NCBI GenBank assembly: GCA_024516035.1
Contig: CM044955.1
Coordinates: 41,998,574-42,062,573 of the forward strand
From: Bactericera cockerelli
Lineage: Eukaryota; Arthropoda; Insecta; Hemiptera; Triozidae
DNA length: 64,000 nt
Reading direction: 5' to 3'
Position numbers and translations under genes: made by a program. Shown here piece after piece: positions 53,001 to 63,925 of the stretch (within the stretch, counting starts at the first letter, position 1; each line of letters begins with the position of its first letter). The notes under the pieces are model-generated. The model did no database searches, was not told where the DNA came from, and saw nothing but the letters and a program-made list of their open reading frames with translations.

Positions 53001-54650
53001 TACATTGTCATTATGTACTATAGGAAATTTTAGGGACAAAAAATCAACAGAAAAAAATCTATAAGTTTCATTATTTTTCTTGTAAATATTTCTCAAAAAA
53101 TTAAAAAGTATTCTTAATCCTTCTCAATTAATATTTTAAAGGTAAACCGATTTCAAACATTCGTAACATATACATCGTTTTTCCAGGACATGCTCAATTA
53201 ATGTAATCCTCAGAGTATGTACCAGTGTACCTACCTTACAATAATTTTACAATCGAACCTGATTTTACAATCGAATCGAACTCGGCAGGAACAGATGTTC
53301 AGTTTATTATTTCTCCTGTTAGAAAGATCATAAAGGTGAGAGAAAGGTAAGGACCGGGGAGTATGTTGTAATGTGAGATGGAAGTTGGCTATGGTTGTGA
53401 TGTCACAGAACCAGGTGCACGATGAATGATGTCATACAGACTTTTTATATAAACTGTTTTTTATGACGTACATAGTGGTAAATCTGTAATGAGAAAGGTG
53501 TCCTTACATTTGGAGTATTTTTATTATTATTTAGATTTATAATATAATTTAGAATCAGTTAGAAAAGCATTTTACATCATGTATTCCTATTATATAAAAT
53601 AAAAATAATCTCTCACATACATTTAACAACAGACTTCAGGACTATTATATGCTGGCAACCTAAACTTAATGGTTGGATGAACTTTTATTTCAAATGAACA
53701 TTATTTTAAAGCTTTCGTGTGCATTAGAATCGAAGTGATGTTCAACTTTTCTAATAAAGTTGTAAAAAAGTTATAACTCCACGGAATACAGGAATGTAGA
53801 GCTCTTTTCCGAGAATTTCCTTCATATTAAATTCTTCCATCTTTGGTACTTATTTCTCTCTCTCGCATGGCGGAATTGGATTTCTTTTTGAGTGATAAGG
53901 AAAGTCGTGTGGTGTCACACCAGTTTATTTTATCTCTGTAACGGGACCGGACATTGAAAAGGAAATGAAAAACACTATTAGCTACTAGAGGAATAAGGAA
54001 GTTGTGATAAAGAAAACGGAACGAAAAGTATTGTGGAAAAGGAGGGAAAGAAAAGGAAAGAGATGAAGGAAAATAGAGATAAGTTTCGTGGGAGAAGAAG
54101 TGTTTGGTACTAAGTTAAATAATTTATGTTAGTTACTTTTACGCTGAAATATTCCATGTTCTAATGTTGAGAATATGAAATTTTATGTTTTAGCATGGGT
54201 TTCATCCCTATTCCCTTGTGAGAATATACGAGCGATAATATATGCGTTTGTTGAAGGATATGATTACGGGAGAATAAAGATATAAAAAAAAACCTTTGTA
54301 AAAAAAAAGGATGGGCCATATTTCTTATTAAATTCAGACAAAAAATGTGAAGTACAAAGTTTATAGCTAAAGCAAGAGTGCTTTGAAAAGTTGGCAATGC
54401 ACTTTTTTATTTGCCCCTTGATGTAGAATATTCTGTTTGTAATTACAGGAAATATAGTAAATAAATAGTGTCCCAAATTAACCACCAAATGTCTTTGAAA
54501 CACATCGGAAGTGTTATCATATAAAAGGTATTCGTACCGAGATTCTAGAAAATGGCGTAAAAGTTTTTTTTTTGGCATTGGTAGGAAAAAAGTTAATGAG
54601 GGTGACACATGTTATTCGGTTGGTAAAAAATATTGAGTGAGCCAAGGTAA
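53001..54650. other. AT-rich intergenic sequence
   Basis: GATAAGGAAAGTCGTGTGGT then GTCACACCAG at about 53895 matches the right end of the repeat at 60752-61415. No gene recognised. Confidence 0.4.
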
Positions 54651-54654
54651 AAAG

Positions 54655-54730
54655 AAAATGAAATTTAGACAGAGAAAGCGAGAAAGAAAGGGGGGATAAA
54701 AGAGAGGGAGAAAGGGAGGGAGCTGCAGAA
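54655..54730. repeat. Purine-rich (GA) tract 2
   Basis: The + strand is AAAGAAAG, GAGAAAG and GGGAGAAAGG with few pyrimidines. Confidence 0.7.
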
Positions 54731-55375
54731 ATACAAATACATGGGGAATAGAGTGAGACAGAAGAGTTTATTACCCTATCATGTCCTGTCGAAACACTCC
54801 ATGTCTTGTGTAAATATATATAAGTCTGTATGAACATTATACATGTCCTATGTTAATATATACCTACTCTACAGGATGTCCCTTTGATAAAAGGCCAAAA
54901 GTCTACAAATATCGTAAATTGCAATTTGCAATCGCAAATATTCCGTCGGAAATTCTTTCGGCAGAAACTCCACTAATCAAAAATCAGAAATTAACTGCCC
55001 AAAACAATGGTTAATATTATGAATTTTGATATTTCCAACACGGTGGAAGTTTTTCTTCGAGTTGAGCAGAACATTTTTTTATGTGATTTTTTCATCCCAG
55101 GAGAATCACAAAACATCATGAAAATCAATGTAATAAACCTATGCGACAAAATGATTTTAGTTTTTTTTTTTTTATCATGAGTGACATGTAATATCACACC
55201 TAGAAATTTGGCTATGCATGTTAGGGACACCCTTATTACTGTATTTGACCTCTCCCTGTTCTGTCTACATAAATAAACATACCTACTCTTCCCAGCGGGA
55301 AAAATCTAAATAACCTCTCGTCTGGGGTGAACTCAAAATGAAGAAATTTCAGAGCGATAAAAAAGTCCAATATAA

Positions 55376-56010
55376 GAGTATAGAAGAGGGTGTAGGGAGG
55401 AAGGTCGGGAAAGCAAGAATGTGAGGTGGGATATAAAGAGAAGGAGAGGTGTAGGATATAATCAGAGAAAGACGGTATGGAAGGTGAGAGAGAGTAAGAG
55501 AGGAGGAAGAACAAGCAGAGTAATAGAGATAATGAAAAAGAGATAGGAGAAGAAAGAGAAACGGAGTGTCTGAAATGTAAGAGAGGTGGAATGTAAGGGA
55601 GAGTAAGGTGTAAAATATTATATAAGGAGAGGGGAAAGTGTTGGATGATGAAAGAGAGAGGAGAAAGGAAGAGAGGTATAGAGAGAGAGATGAGAGGGGA
55701 AAAGAGAGGAGAAAATAATAGAGAGAGAGGCGAAAGAAAGAGAGAGAGAGAGAGAGAGAAGAAATCAAGAGAGAGGAGAAAGAAGCGTAGTGGAGAGGGA
55801 GAGAGAGGAGAAGAAAAGAGAGACGGATAGCCGGTGGAGTATTAGAGTGAGGAGTATAATATAAAGAAAGGTACAATAGAAAAATGATGGAAAAAATGTG
55901 TGAAAAGTGGAAGATATAGAGAGGGAGAGAAGGGTTGACATAGACGGAGAGCAAGAGACTTTGGGGGAGAGAGAGAAGAGAGGCGGAGAAAAGAGAGAGC
56001 ATAATGTTCA
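55376..56010. repeat. Purine-rich (GA) tract 3, about 630 bp
   Basis: The + strand is mostly GAGAGA, GGAGAA and AAGAGA; pyrimidines are few and mostly single T. The Ser/Leu frame on minus and Arg/Glu frame on plus are composition artefacts. Confidence 0.9.
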
Positions 56011-56139
56011 GGAAGCTACCCATAATTGACTTCTAAAATGCAATTTATTTTCCTGAGACTCTGAAGTGGAGGAAGGAGGAAAGTATTTTATACTTGAGAT
56101 CAGGAGAGCCAGACACCGTAGGAGAGGAGGGGGGGAGTA

Positions 56140-56280
56140 GACTGTGAGGGGTATTTTAGAGAGGTAGGAAAAATAAAAGGGTATTTTAGAGGTAGGTGGT
56201 AAGGAGTAAAATACAATTATACATTATAATAGGGATATAATGAAATATTGAGTAGATAGAGAGGGGTATTTTAGTAATTC
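56140..56280. repeat. Short direct repeats GGGTATTTTAGAG
   Basis: GGGTATTTTAGAG occurs at about 56149 and 56180, with GGGTATTTTAG again at about 56263. Confidence 0.55.
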
Positions 56281-56739
56281 TAGATATAACCGAATCTAAA
56301 GAATCAAAACTTATGAAAAACATATGATTTCATAAGTTTAGAGGTGGTGTCAAAAATAGAGAGGTAGTTAAGAGAAATATGGGAAAAATATTATATAATA
56401 TAGACTTAGAGGCGTAAATTATAGAAGAATGGTTATAATACTCGTAGAGATGCAGTCATGATCGGACTAGTTTTTCCATTCAAAATAATACGCAAAATAT
56501 AATCCACAGAGATTTGCGTCCTCAGAGGTATAACAAAAATGCAAGAGTAACAATAAAGTAATAATGCTATGCCTCTCATCATAGAAGAAATAGGTAGGTA
56601 TATTAGAGAACTCTCCAATTTTCACCGATTAACAGGATATATTGTAACACTACACAAAGGGCCTAATTTAGGAGAAACAAAATATCTTCATTAATCATTC
56701 CATTCATCGTAAGTACTTTTTCACATCACTTGGTGGTTG

Positions 56740-57060
56740 TTCAATTTTCATGATGTTCTTGTTTTTACTTTCTATTATGTGTGAGGTATAGAGTGAGTTG
56801 TTGTTACCTCTGTTGTTGTTACCTCTGTAGTTGTTTTAGCTATTGTATTGTGATTGTTCTTGTGTTGTTTCACTAGTTGTTATGATGATGTTTTTTGTTA
56901 TATTTCTTGTTCTTTTGATGTGTTATCTTGTTGTCATGATTGTTGTTTAATAGTTTTTGTTAATATCTTTTGTAATTGTTACAATTGTAATAGTGGTGTT
57001 GGTCTTGTACTTGTAAATTAATAATGGTGGTGGTGGTCTTTTACTTGCAAATAATGGTCC
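56740..57060. repeat. T/G-rich low-complexity stretch
   Basis: GTTGTTGTTACCTCT repeats twice, then GTTGTT- and TTGTGATTG-type sequence continues for 300 bp. Confidence 0.6.
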
Positions 57061-57163
57061 TTTTGCAAATGCTGAATATGTCCGTCTATGAGAGTCTCCA
57101 CACATTGAATAATTTCTATTTCAATAAATAATCAATATTCCTTTAATAAGAAAGCTAAGTCCA

Positions 57164-57167
<4 letters not shown>

Positions 57168-57224
<57 letters not shown>

Positions 57225-57310
57225 AGCGAGAAATAGAAAAATATGAAGAGCTATAGAGAGAGGCAGACAGAAAGAGAAAGTGAGGGAGAAGAAGGGCGAG
57301 GAAAAGAGGA
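57168..57310. repeat. (GA)n microsatellite and purine-rich tract 4
   Basis: A pure GA run of about 50 bp at 57171-57219, followed by mixed purines. Confidence 0.93.
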
Positions 57311-58304
57311 GGGGACATAGAGGTCCAAAATAAAGAGGAAAAGTCAAAGGCAGAAAATGCAATTTAAACTTCCAGGAATTAATCATAATGGAGGTGTCCT
57401 GCCAGACTATACGGCACGTTCGATAATATTCATTTATTTTTTAATCTCATAGATTGTAATTATATTTATGTGTTTACTGGGTGTTTGAACATTTATTGTA
57501 AAAGTTGATCATCCTTTGAGAAAGTTTAATTTAGACTTCAAATTCCTATGATATATTTTTGATGGTAGATGAACTTTATATCACCGAGATATACCTAATA
57601 TTTAGATAAATACCTTTGTTCAATACCTACAGAAGTAAGTAAAGGTACGAAAATATTAACTAGACAAGTTAAAACTTCATACATTCCTAGCTTTACCTAA
57701 TATGATAAGAGTACTTAACACAGTTTGTATAAAAGTGTTCATTACATCCAATTCTTTTGTAAAGGTATATAGTACCTACTGCTTAAAAAATGGAATAAAT
57801 AAATTCTCGACACCCAATATAAAAATATCCAGACTTGACCCTAACATACGTGATGAATGCTCAATCCGCCAGGGAAGTTCTCACACCACAAATTTCTTGT
57901 TCAACTGTCTTCTATAGATCTATGGAGCAACCTAATCCAGGTGGTAAACTTTCTAGACTTCACATTGACTATGGAGAAGAATGTTGATCTGCTCCATTGC
58001 TACAACAACACCCTGTATAAGGCTTCGGATTTATTTTTTGATTTCCCCGTCTAGATTGCCTATCAAGGCTACACTTCCATTAGTTGCATTGCGTTTAAAA
58101 TTTGTAGTTTATAGGTATTACCTTCAACAGAAAAAATATTTTTAAAAAAATGTATTTGGTAGGCATTTTGTCAGTGTTTGGAAAGAGAACAATCATTGTA
58201 TTGGTACTTGCATTCAAATTTTAGAAAAAAAAACGGAATTACTTATCCTTTGTTTTCAGTTTTAAAATAAAAATAGTTCAGGTATACATATATAAAGATA
58301 CCTA
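57311..58304. other. AT-rich intergenic sequence
   Basis: No gene or repeat recognised. A short frame around 57857-58054 has no family resemblance. Confidence 0.4.
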
Positions 58305-58493
58305 TCTATATCTATAAAAGAAAGCTGTCTGTATGTGTGTATGTATGTATGTGTGTATGTATGTATGTGTGTATGTGTGTATGTATGTTCTTTATACAAA
58401 TCCACATCGTTTGACCGAGAAACCTGAAATTTTGAACATAGGTCCGGTTGGATCAGGGAATTCTTCTAGGCTAGGTTATATCTCCCTGAGGTT

Positions 58494-58840
58494 AAGCTAC
58501 AACGAGTAAGGATAAAAAATGGATGGGTGACGCAAAAAAAATTCACGTTTTTTGACATAAATGACATTTTTTCTCGAAATTTGTCGCGACGACCTATCAA
58601 CTCAAAGCGAGAAAGTTTTAGGCAAGGGTTTGAACTTTCAATTGACATATCGATCGCGATTTTCTGATGAGCCGTTCTTGAGCTACACCGGGTAAGGTAA
58701 AAGAATGGATGGGTAACACGTAAAATATTCACGTTTTTTAACCTAAATGACATTTTTTCTCGAAATTTGAAGTGAGACCTATCAACTCAGAGTGAGAAAG
58801 TTGTAGTCAAGGGTCTGAGGACAAAATTTTCAAGGTTTTC
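58494..58840. repeat. Tandem direct repeats, about 190-bp unit
   Basis: AATGGATGGGTGAC, ATTCACGTTTTTTGAC, ATGACATTTTTTCTCGAAAT and CTATCAACTCAAAGCGAGAA recur in order at about 58517 and 58703. A diverged copy is at about 60060-60230. Confidence 0.8.
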
Positions 58841-59094
58841 GACACATTCTCTCTCTCTCTCTCTATTTGTTTTGTGTGTGTGTGTTTGTTTTTCTTTTCA
58901 CCTTTTTATCACTATTTCTCTGTGTACCGGTAAATTTCTGGTGGCTAAAAATTTATGTGTAAGTTGATTTTATATTGTAGATGTGCATATGTGCAATAAG
59001 AAAGGATTTTATTATAATATTCTAACTGCGGCACCAGCCACGGTGGAAAAAGGATTTTACTTCTTATGAGAAGCGGGAAATTTTACACTATCCG

Positions 59095-59280
59095 CTTTAT
59101 AAACCACAGCATTCTCCCCTCTTCTGTGGATTGAGTTTTTTTTACTTGAACCGTTGTAAACGATGATTTCACGCTTTTTTTTCTAGTCCACAGTGTTCTC
59201 CCCTCTATAAGCCACAGTATTCTCCCCTCTTCTGTGGATTGAGTTTTTTTTACTTGAACCGTTGTAAACGCCGAGAATTT
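59095..59280. repeat. Tandem duplication, unit about 110 bp
   Basis: TCTCCCCTCTTCTGTGGATT, GAGTTTTTTTTACTTGAACC and GTTGTAAACG occur twice, at about 59112-59162 and 59222-59272. Confidence 0.85.
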
Positions 59281-59544
59281 ATTTGTTGTGAACATCACAA
59301 TACATGACCACTTTGTCACTAAAGTCATTTTTGGAGCCCTTTAGGGTGGAATCAAGAGCGACATATTATAGAAAAAAGTTGATTTTCTTAGAACGTATAT
59401 CTCAAAAGTAACTAAAAATGTTTAAAGGAGCATTGAATCAAAATTCTCCAAAAATTTATTTGGTTTAATTGTCTACATACAAAGCTTTGACAATACGTAG
59501 AAATATCCCTGAAGTAATATCGTGTATGGTGTCTTTCGTGTGTA

Positions 59545-59785
59545 TGATGGATGATGAGGGGGGTTTTTAGTGGGTCGGTTTGCATCATCCTGAGAGGGTC
59601 CTCTACCCTTTCCGAGTGGTGTACATCATCCCCACACTGTCTATTGTCACTACGACAATATTCGTCCTAATCTCAGCATTGACACTCACACTCCAATAAG
59701 AGTGGGAGTTTTAATGTTGAGAGTAAGAGAGGATTTTACCTCCCGGGCATCCCCACCCAAAAAAAAAAAAAAAAAAAAAAAAAAC
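59545..59785 (+). repeat. SINE-like unit with poly-A tail
   Basis: GGGTTTTTAGTGGGTCGGTT at the 5' side, GAGTGGGAGTTTTAATGTTG and CCTCCCGGGCATCCCCACCC before about 26 A. A related head (GTTTAGTGGGTATGGC) occurs at about 25652. Confidence 0.55.
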
Positions 59786-60255
59786 GTAGAAATACGTAGC
59801 ATACTTGATATATAAGCGAAAAATCTAAATAGGACCTCTTTTCACCTCCTTTGAACCACCTTTACCCCCCCTCCCCCCCTAACTCTGTTTCCTCCCATGA
59901 TAGACATCAGGACTTTTAGTATGCTTACTATCTCACCTTCCTGTACTAATATCCGAAAGAATTGGCTACCTCTCACGCACTCTACAACTTATTCCTTAAT
60001 TAGACAGAGAAACTTGAAATTTTGCACATACATAGGTCCGTCTGGAGGAAGGACAAAAATCGATAGGTGGCAGAAAAAATATTCACGTTTTTCAACCTAA
60101 ATGACTTTTCCTCGAAATTTGAAGTGATGTCAACTCAAATCGATAAAGTTTTAGGTCATATCGATCGCAAAATAATGATGAATCGTTCTTAAGGTACACC
60201 GACATGAAATGGATGGGTGACACAAAATATATTCTCTTTTATCGACTCAAATGAC

Positions 60256-60293
<38 letters not shown>

Positions 60294-60374
60294 TGTATGT
60301 GTGTGGTGTGTGTGTGTGGTGTGTGTGTGTGTGTGGTGTGGTGTGTGTGTGTGTGGTGTGGTGTGTGTGTGTGT

Positions 60375-60413
<39 letters not shown>

Positions 60414-60609
60414 TGTGGTGTGTGGCGTGTGTGGTGTGGTGTGTGTGTGTGTGTGTGTGTGGTGTGTGTGTGTTGTCTGGTGTGTGTGTGGTGGGTGTGG
60501 GTGTGGTGTGTGTTGTGGTGTGTGTGTGTGGTGTGTGTGCTGTTGTGTGTGTGTTTGTGTGTGTGGGTTGTGTGTGTGTGGGTGTGTGTGTGTGTTGTGT
60601 GTGTGTGTG

Positions 60610-60645
<36 letters not shown>

Positions 60646-60690
60646 TGTTGTGTGTGTGTGTGGTGCGTTGTTGTGTGTGTGCGTTGTGTG
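60256..60690. repeat. (GT)n compound microsatellite, about 435 bp
   Basis: GT repeats with GTGG, TTG and GCG interruptions. Cys/Val frames are artefacts. It abuts the Helitron-like 3' end, as the CA array at 20330 does. Confidence 0.97.
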
Positions 60691-60751
60691 TGTTTGATGG
60701 GCTGGCGAAGCGGCGGGTGTAACCCGCTAGTGTTTTCATAATTATGTACAT

Positions 60752-61415
60752 TGTACCTTTTTTACTTTCCTTATCCTATAATAAGGAAAGTATTGTATTC
60801 GTCGAAAATTTGACCTACCCAGTTTTTCACATTTCTGGACGAATCATAGCCTGAGGATACCAAAAAAGTTGTTTTCAGCCATTGGTCCGTGCGTCTGTCT
60901 GTCTGTCTGTCTGTGTGTCTGTGTGTGAACAGGATATCTCAAGAACGGTAAGAGCTAGAGACTTGAAATTTGGTATGGAAATTAATTTTATACACCAGAC
61001 GAACCACGAAACTTTTGGTTGCAATCGGCCGCAGAATGCGGCCGCAGGGCCGCAAATATTGGCCGCAAGCGCCGTTTCTATGAATTGGTGAAAGATACAA
61101 AAAAAGTTAGAGAACAACATTTTCTTAGATTAAAAAAAAAATAGGAGTCTATTCTGATCATTTTTTTGATATCTTGAACTTTTTGGAACTCGGCCCCAAT
61201 TTACCGGTATTTTGGGGGGGACCCGCGTGGACTAACTTTTTTATTATTCATCCTAGATGGGAGTTGTGACATATCAAATCCAATGATTTTAAGGTGCTGA
61301 TTACGAATTTGATGTTTATTTTTTAGCTAAATGTTACCTTTGAGTCACCAGTGGCTTTTGGTCCCATTTCCATTCCTAATATGATAAGGAAAGTCGTGTG
61401 ATGTTTACACCAGAT
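60752..61415 (+). repeat. Hairpin-ended repeat family H2 (AAGGAAAGT ends)
   Basis: ACTTTCCTTATCC folds back on ATAAGGAAAGT, then GTATTGTATTCGTCGAAAA, TTTCTGGACGAATCATAGCC, a (TCTG)n array at 60890-60920 and ATATCTCAAGAACGGTAAG. It ends GATAAGGAAAGTCGTGTGAT. Layout and several motifs parallel family H at 43158. Confidence 0.7.
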
Positions 61416-61659
61416 TTTTTATATAAATGTACATAAATTATGTATGTATTTTACCTAGCACTAGCAAAATTATGAACACATACTTATTCATAGATAAATA
61501 TTGAAAATCTGAACATACTCGTTATAAAAAATATCATTCACACAAGATGAGTACTCAACAAGACCTTTTTTCACACAGCTAATATTTTCCTACTTGAGGT
61601 AGGTACCTATTGAAAATTGTGAGGACTCGAGGAGTATATTATGCAATTACCCTCTGATG

Positions 61660-62135
61660 GTGCACTCGACTTCAAAGAGAGTGATGGGAAAGTAAATAAG
61701 AAGGGAGGGAGAAGGGAGGAGAGAAGGTTAAAGAAAAACTGCACTCGAGCTCCTAAATACACTCGAAAACATTTCTCAGCCTTTTCAATAATAAGCAAAC
61801 GCTCAAAGAAAGAGAGCGAAAGTGATTTTTAGTGGGAGGGAGAAAGAGAGAGAGAGAGTCTGTCCCAATGACATTAGAGTGAGCGCGACGGAAAATGAAA
61901 AGCCCTAGACCTTTGCGAACCTTGTTTGGCCTACTTAACGACCATGTATTCCTGTAAGGGAGTGAGTGAGAGAAGAGGATACGTACGTAGGAAGGAGATA
62001 AAGAAGGAGAGAAAAGGTTGTAAAAGAAAAAGTGGGAGAGAAAAGAGATACGAAAGAGAAGCAAGAAGAAGCGTCAGAAAAAGAGACAGATAGAGAAAAG
62101 GAGAGAGAGATATAGCAGTGTTATATGAGAGAGAG
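61660..62135. repeat. Purine-rich (GA) tracts 5
   Basis: GAAGGGAGGGAGAAGG, GAGAAAGAGAGAGAGAG and GAGAAAAGGAGAGAGAGAT-type sequence in several blocks, separated at about 61870-61950 by mixed sequence. Confidence 0.85.
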
Positions 62136-62199
62136 AAAAGCGAGATAGGTGTAAAACATACGAGTGCAAGGCTCCCCTCATAGCCTGGCATGTATATTG

Positions 62200-62332
62200 A
62201 TTTCTCAGAATTTTCCTCCCTGACTCTCTGCTTCTCATCCTTTCCCCCTACTTCTTTTTCCCTTTTTTCTCTCTTCCTCTCTCTCTCTATCTCCCTTTTT
62301 TCCACTCCCTCTCTCTTTCTCTCCCTTTTTTC

Positions 62333-62395
<63 letters not shown>

Positions 62396-62520
62396 CATTC
62401 TCTTCTTATCTCATTTTTTTCTTTGTCCCTTCTAGTTTCGTATTGTCGACTTTCCTCTCTCTCTCTCTCTCTCTCATTATCACTATCATTATCCTTCTCT
62501 CCCCCTACCACTTCTTTTCC
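62200..62520. repeat. Pyrimidine-rich tract with (CT)n microsatellite
   Basis: The + strand switches to CT: TCTCTCTCT runs at 62275-62290, 62335-62392 and 62455-62475. It is the mirror of the purine tract 70 bp upstream. Confidence 0.93.
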
Positions 62521-63892
62521 TTCTCCTCATTTGTACATCCCTCCTTGTTTTGTATTGTCTATTTTCTTTTGTTCCTGAATAAGTAGGTTCTAACAAGTAT
62601 GTACTTTTGAGTGTGATTGGTTGATTGGTCGAGGAGAGCTTTTGTTTACTTTCCGCTTCAACTATGAGTTTTTTTCCATGTTCTCCTTGAATTTTTACTT
62701 TTTTTTCAGTCTGGGTTTTAGGACTGCAATAAGCTGCTTAAGTTTCAGTTCTGGTGCTTTACTGAACTGTATGGAAAGCACTTCTTGCTGATGCCAGTAT
62801 ATTATGTTATGACGACAACGGTGGCTTCCTTTTTTTTCAAACATATTATTTCTGAATAAAATACTTTTTCATCCAGTTAGCTACGTTAGCAAGAAATTGG
62901 GAACAAACATTACAGACAACCACAGTCATGAAACAAAATACATAGTACAGGGTTGTTCATTTGTTCATAAACTCCCAGGGACTATATGGACAAATGGACA
63001 CCCTTTATAGCATTTAAACTCTATTATTGCTAGTGATGTAATTACATAAACGTAGGTATCTACTCATCATAAATGTAGGTTATGATTAAACTATTATTGA
63101 CAACTGAAGGAAATGGCTAGTTGCTTTGCTCTACACCTAGAGAGGCTAGATCTAGAGAAAGGTTAAATTGAACCCTGGAACATACCCAGTATACCCACAC
63201 CCCACAGTATTAACTTTCATGAAATCCTTTACATCTCTTACATCAAAGGTCATTCGAGACAAGGCCGAGAGTTTTCACCCTTCCCCATTATTGCATTCAG
63301 ACATTTTCGCATGTTTTGGTTCAACAAAATGAAATATTTCCTGACAGGATTATGTCGCCAATATCAATAATTTGGTTTCGTCCTTTGACCTTTTCCAAAT
63401 GGATTTCGTCTGACCTTTCAAATTGATTGGGGTTTTATTTTCCATCCCGTATCAGTGGCGTTTTCATTGTTTCTTCTGAGATGATGTCCAAATTTTTACG
63501 ATTTTATTCACATAATGCATCAATGTTTTTACTTCGAGACAAGAAAAATGTCACTACACAAATTAGGTATCAAGATTTTAAAAATTTATTAACTGAAAAT
63601 GTGACTTTTAATTTAATTGCCAATTAAAACACATAAGATAGTAGGTAGCTCCTTGGAAATTTAGCAAATCGGATAGCATTTTCCAGAAATATTCTCTCCT
63701 GAATTAAATTCAAACGCTCAACCTAGAGATGATAAGAACCGACAGTACTCGTTCTATGAACATTGCTTTTATTCTGGTAACATTTTTATTGCATTTCCAC
63801 AATAAACTCTCTTAGAACCACTTTATACTGTTTATACTTTATTCCTATCAAGAAAATTTTACCTTGTTTCTAAATTTGGCCTCCGTTGAAGG
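62521..63892. other. AT-rich intergenic sequence
   Basis: No gene or known repeat recognised. Confidence 0.4.
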
Positions 63893-63925
63893 TATAAAAG
63901 GCTACTGTCTCAAATTTCAGTTTGC
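63893..63925 (+). promoter_or_regulatory. Possible core promoter (TATA box plus initiator)
   Basis: TATAAAAG at 63893-63900 is followed by TCAGTT, the arthropod initiator, with its A at 63919. The 26-base spacing from the TATA 5' T to the Inr A is a little short but workable. Any transcript would run off the right edge, so it cannot be confirmed here. Confidence 0.35.

Larger units (their letters stand above)
58305..60731 (+). mobile_element. Helitron-like non-autonomous element, about 2.4 kb
   Basis: It starts TCTATATCTATAAAAGAAAG with a (TGTA)n array, contains about 190-bp direct repeats (58500-58840) and ends GGCGAAGCGGCGGGTGTAAC, then CCGCTAG followed by T. The GCGGGTGTAACCCGC hairpin next to CTAG-T is Helitron-like. 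No Rep/helicase gene. A SINE-like unit with a poly-A tail is nested inside. Confidence 0.55.

Noticed and set aside
55349..56023. A 224-codon Ser/Leu-rich membrane-like protein on minus
   Set aside because: It is the complement of the purine-rich tract; only simple-sequence composition keeps it open.
60217..60751. Long Cys/Val and Thr/His frames across the GT array
   Set aside because: Same dinucleotide artefact, on both strands and in several frames.
61931..62511. Arg/Glu-rich proteins on minus
   Set aside because: They come from the CT/GA microsatellite tracts.
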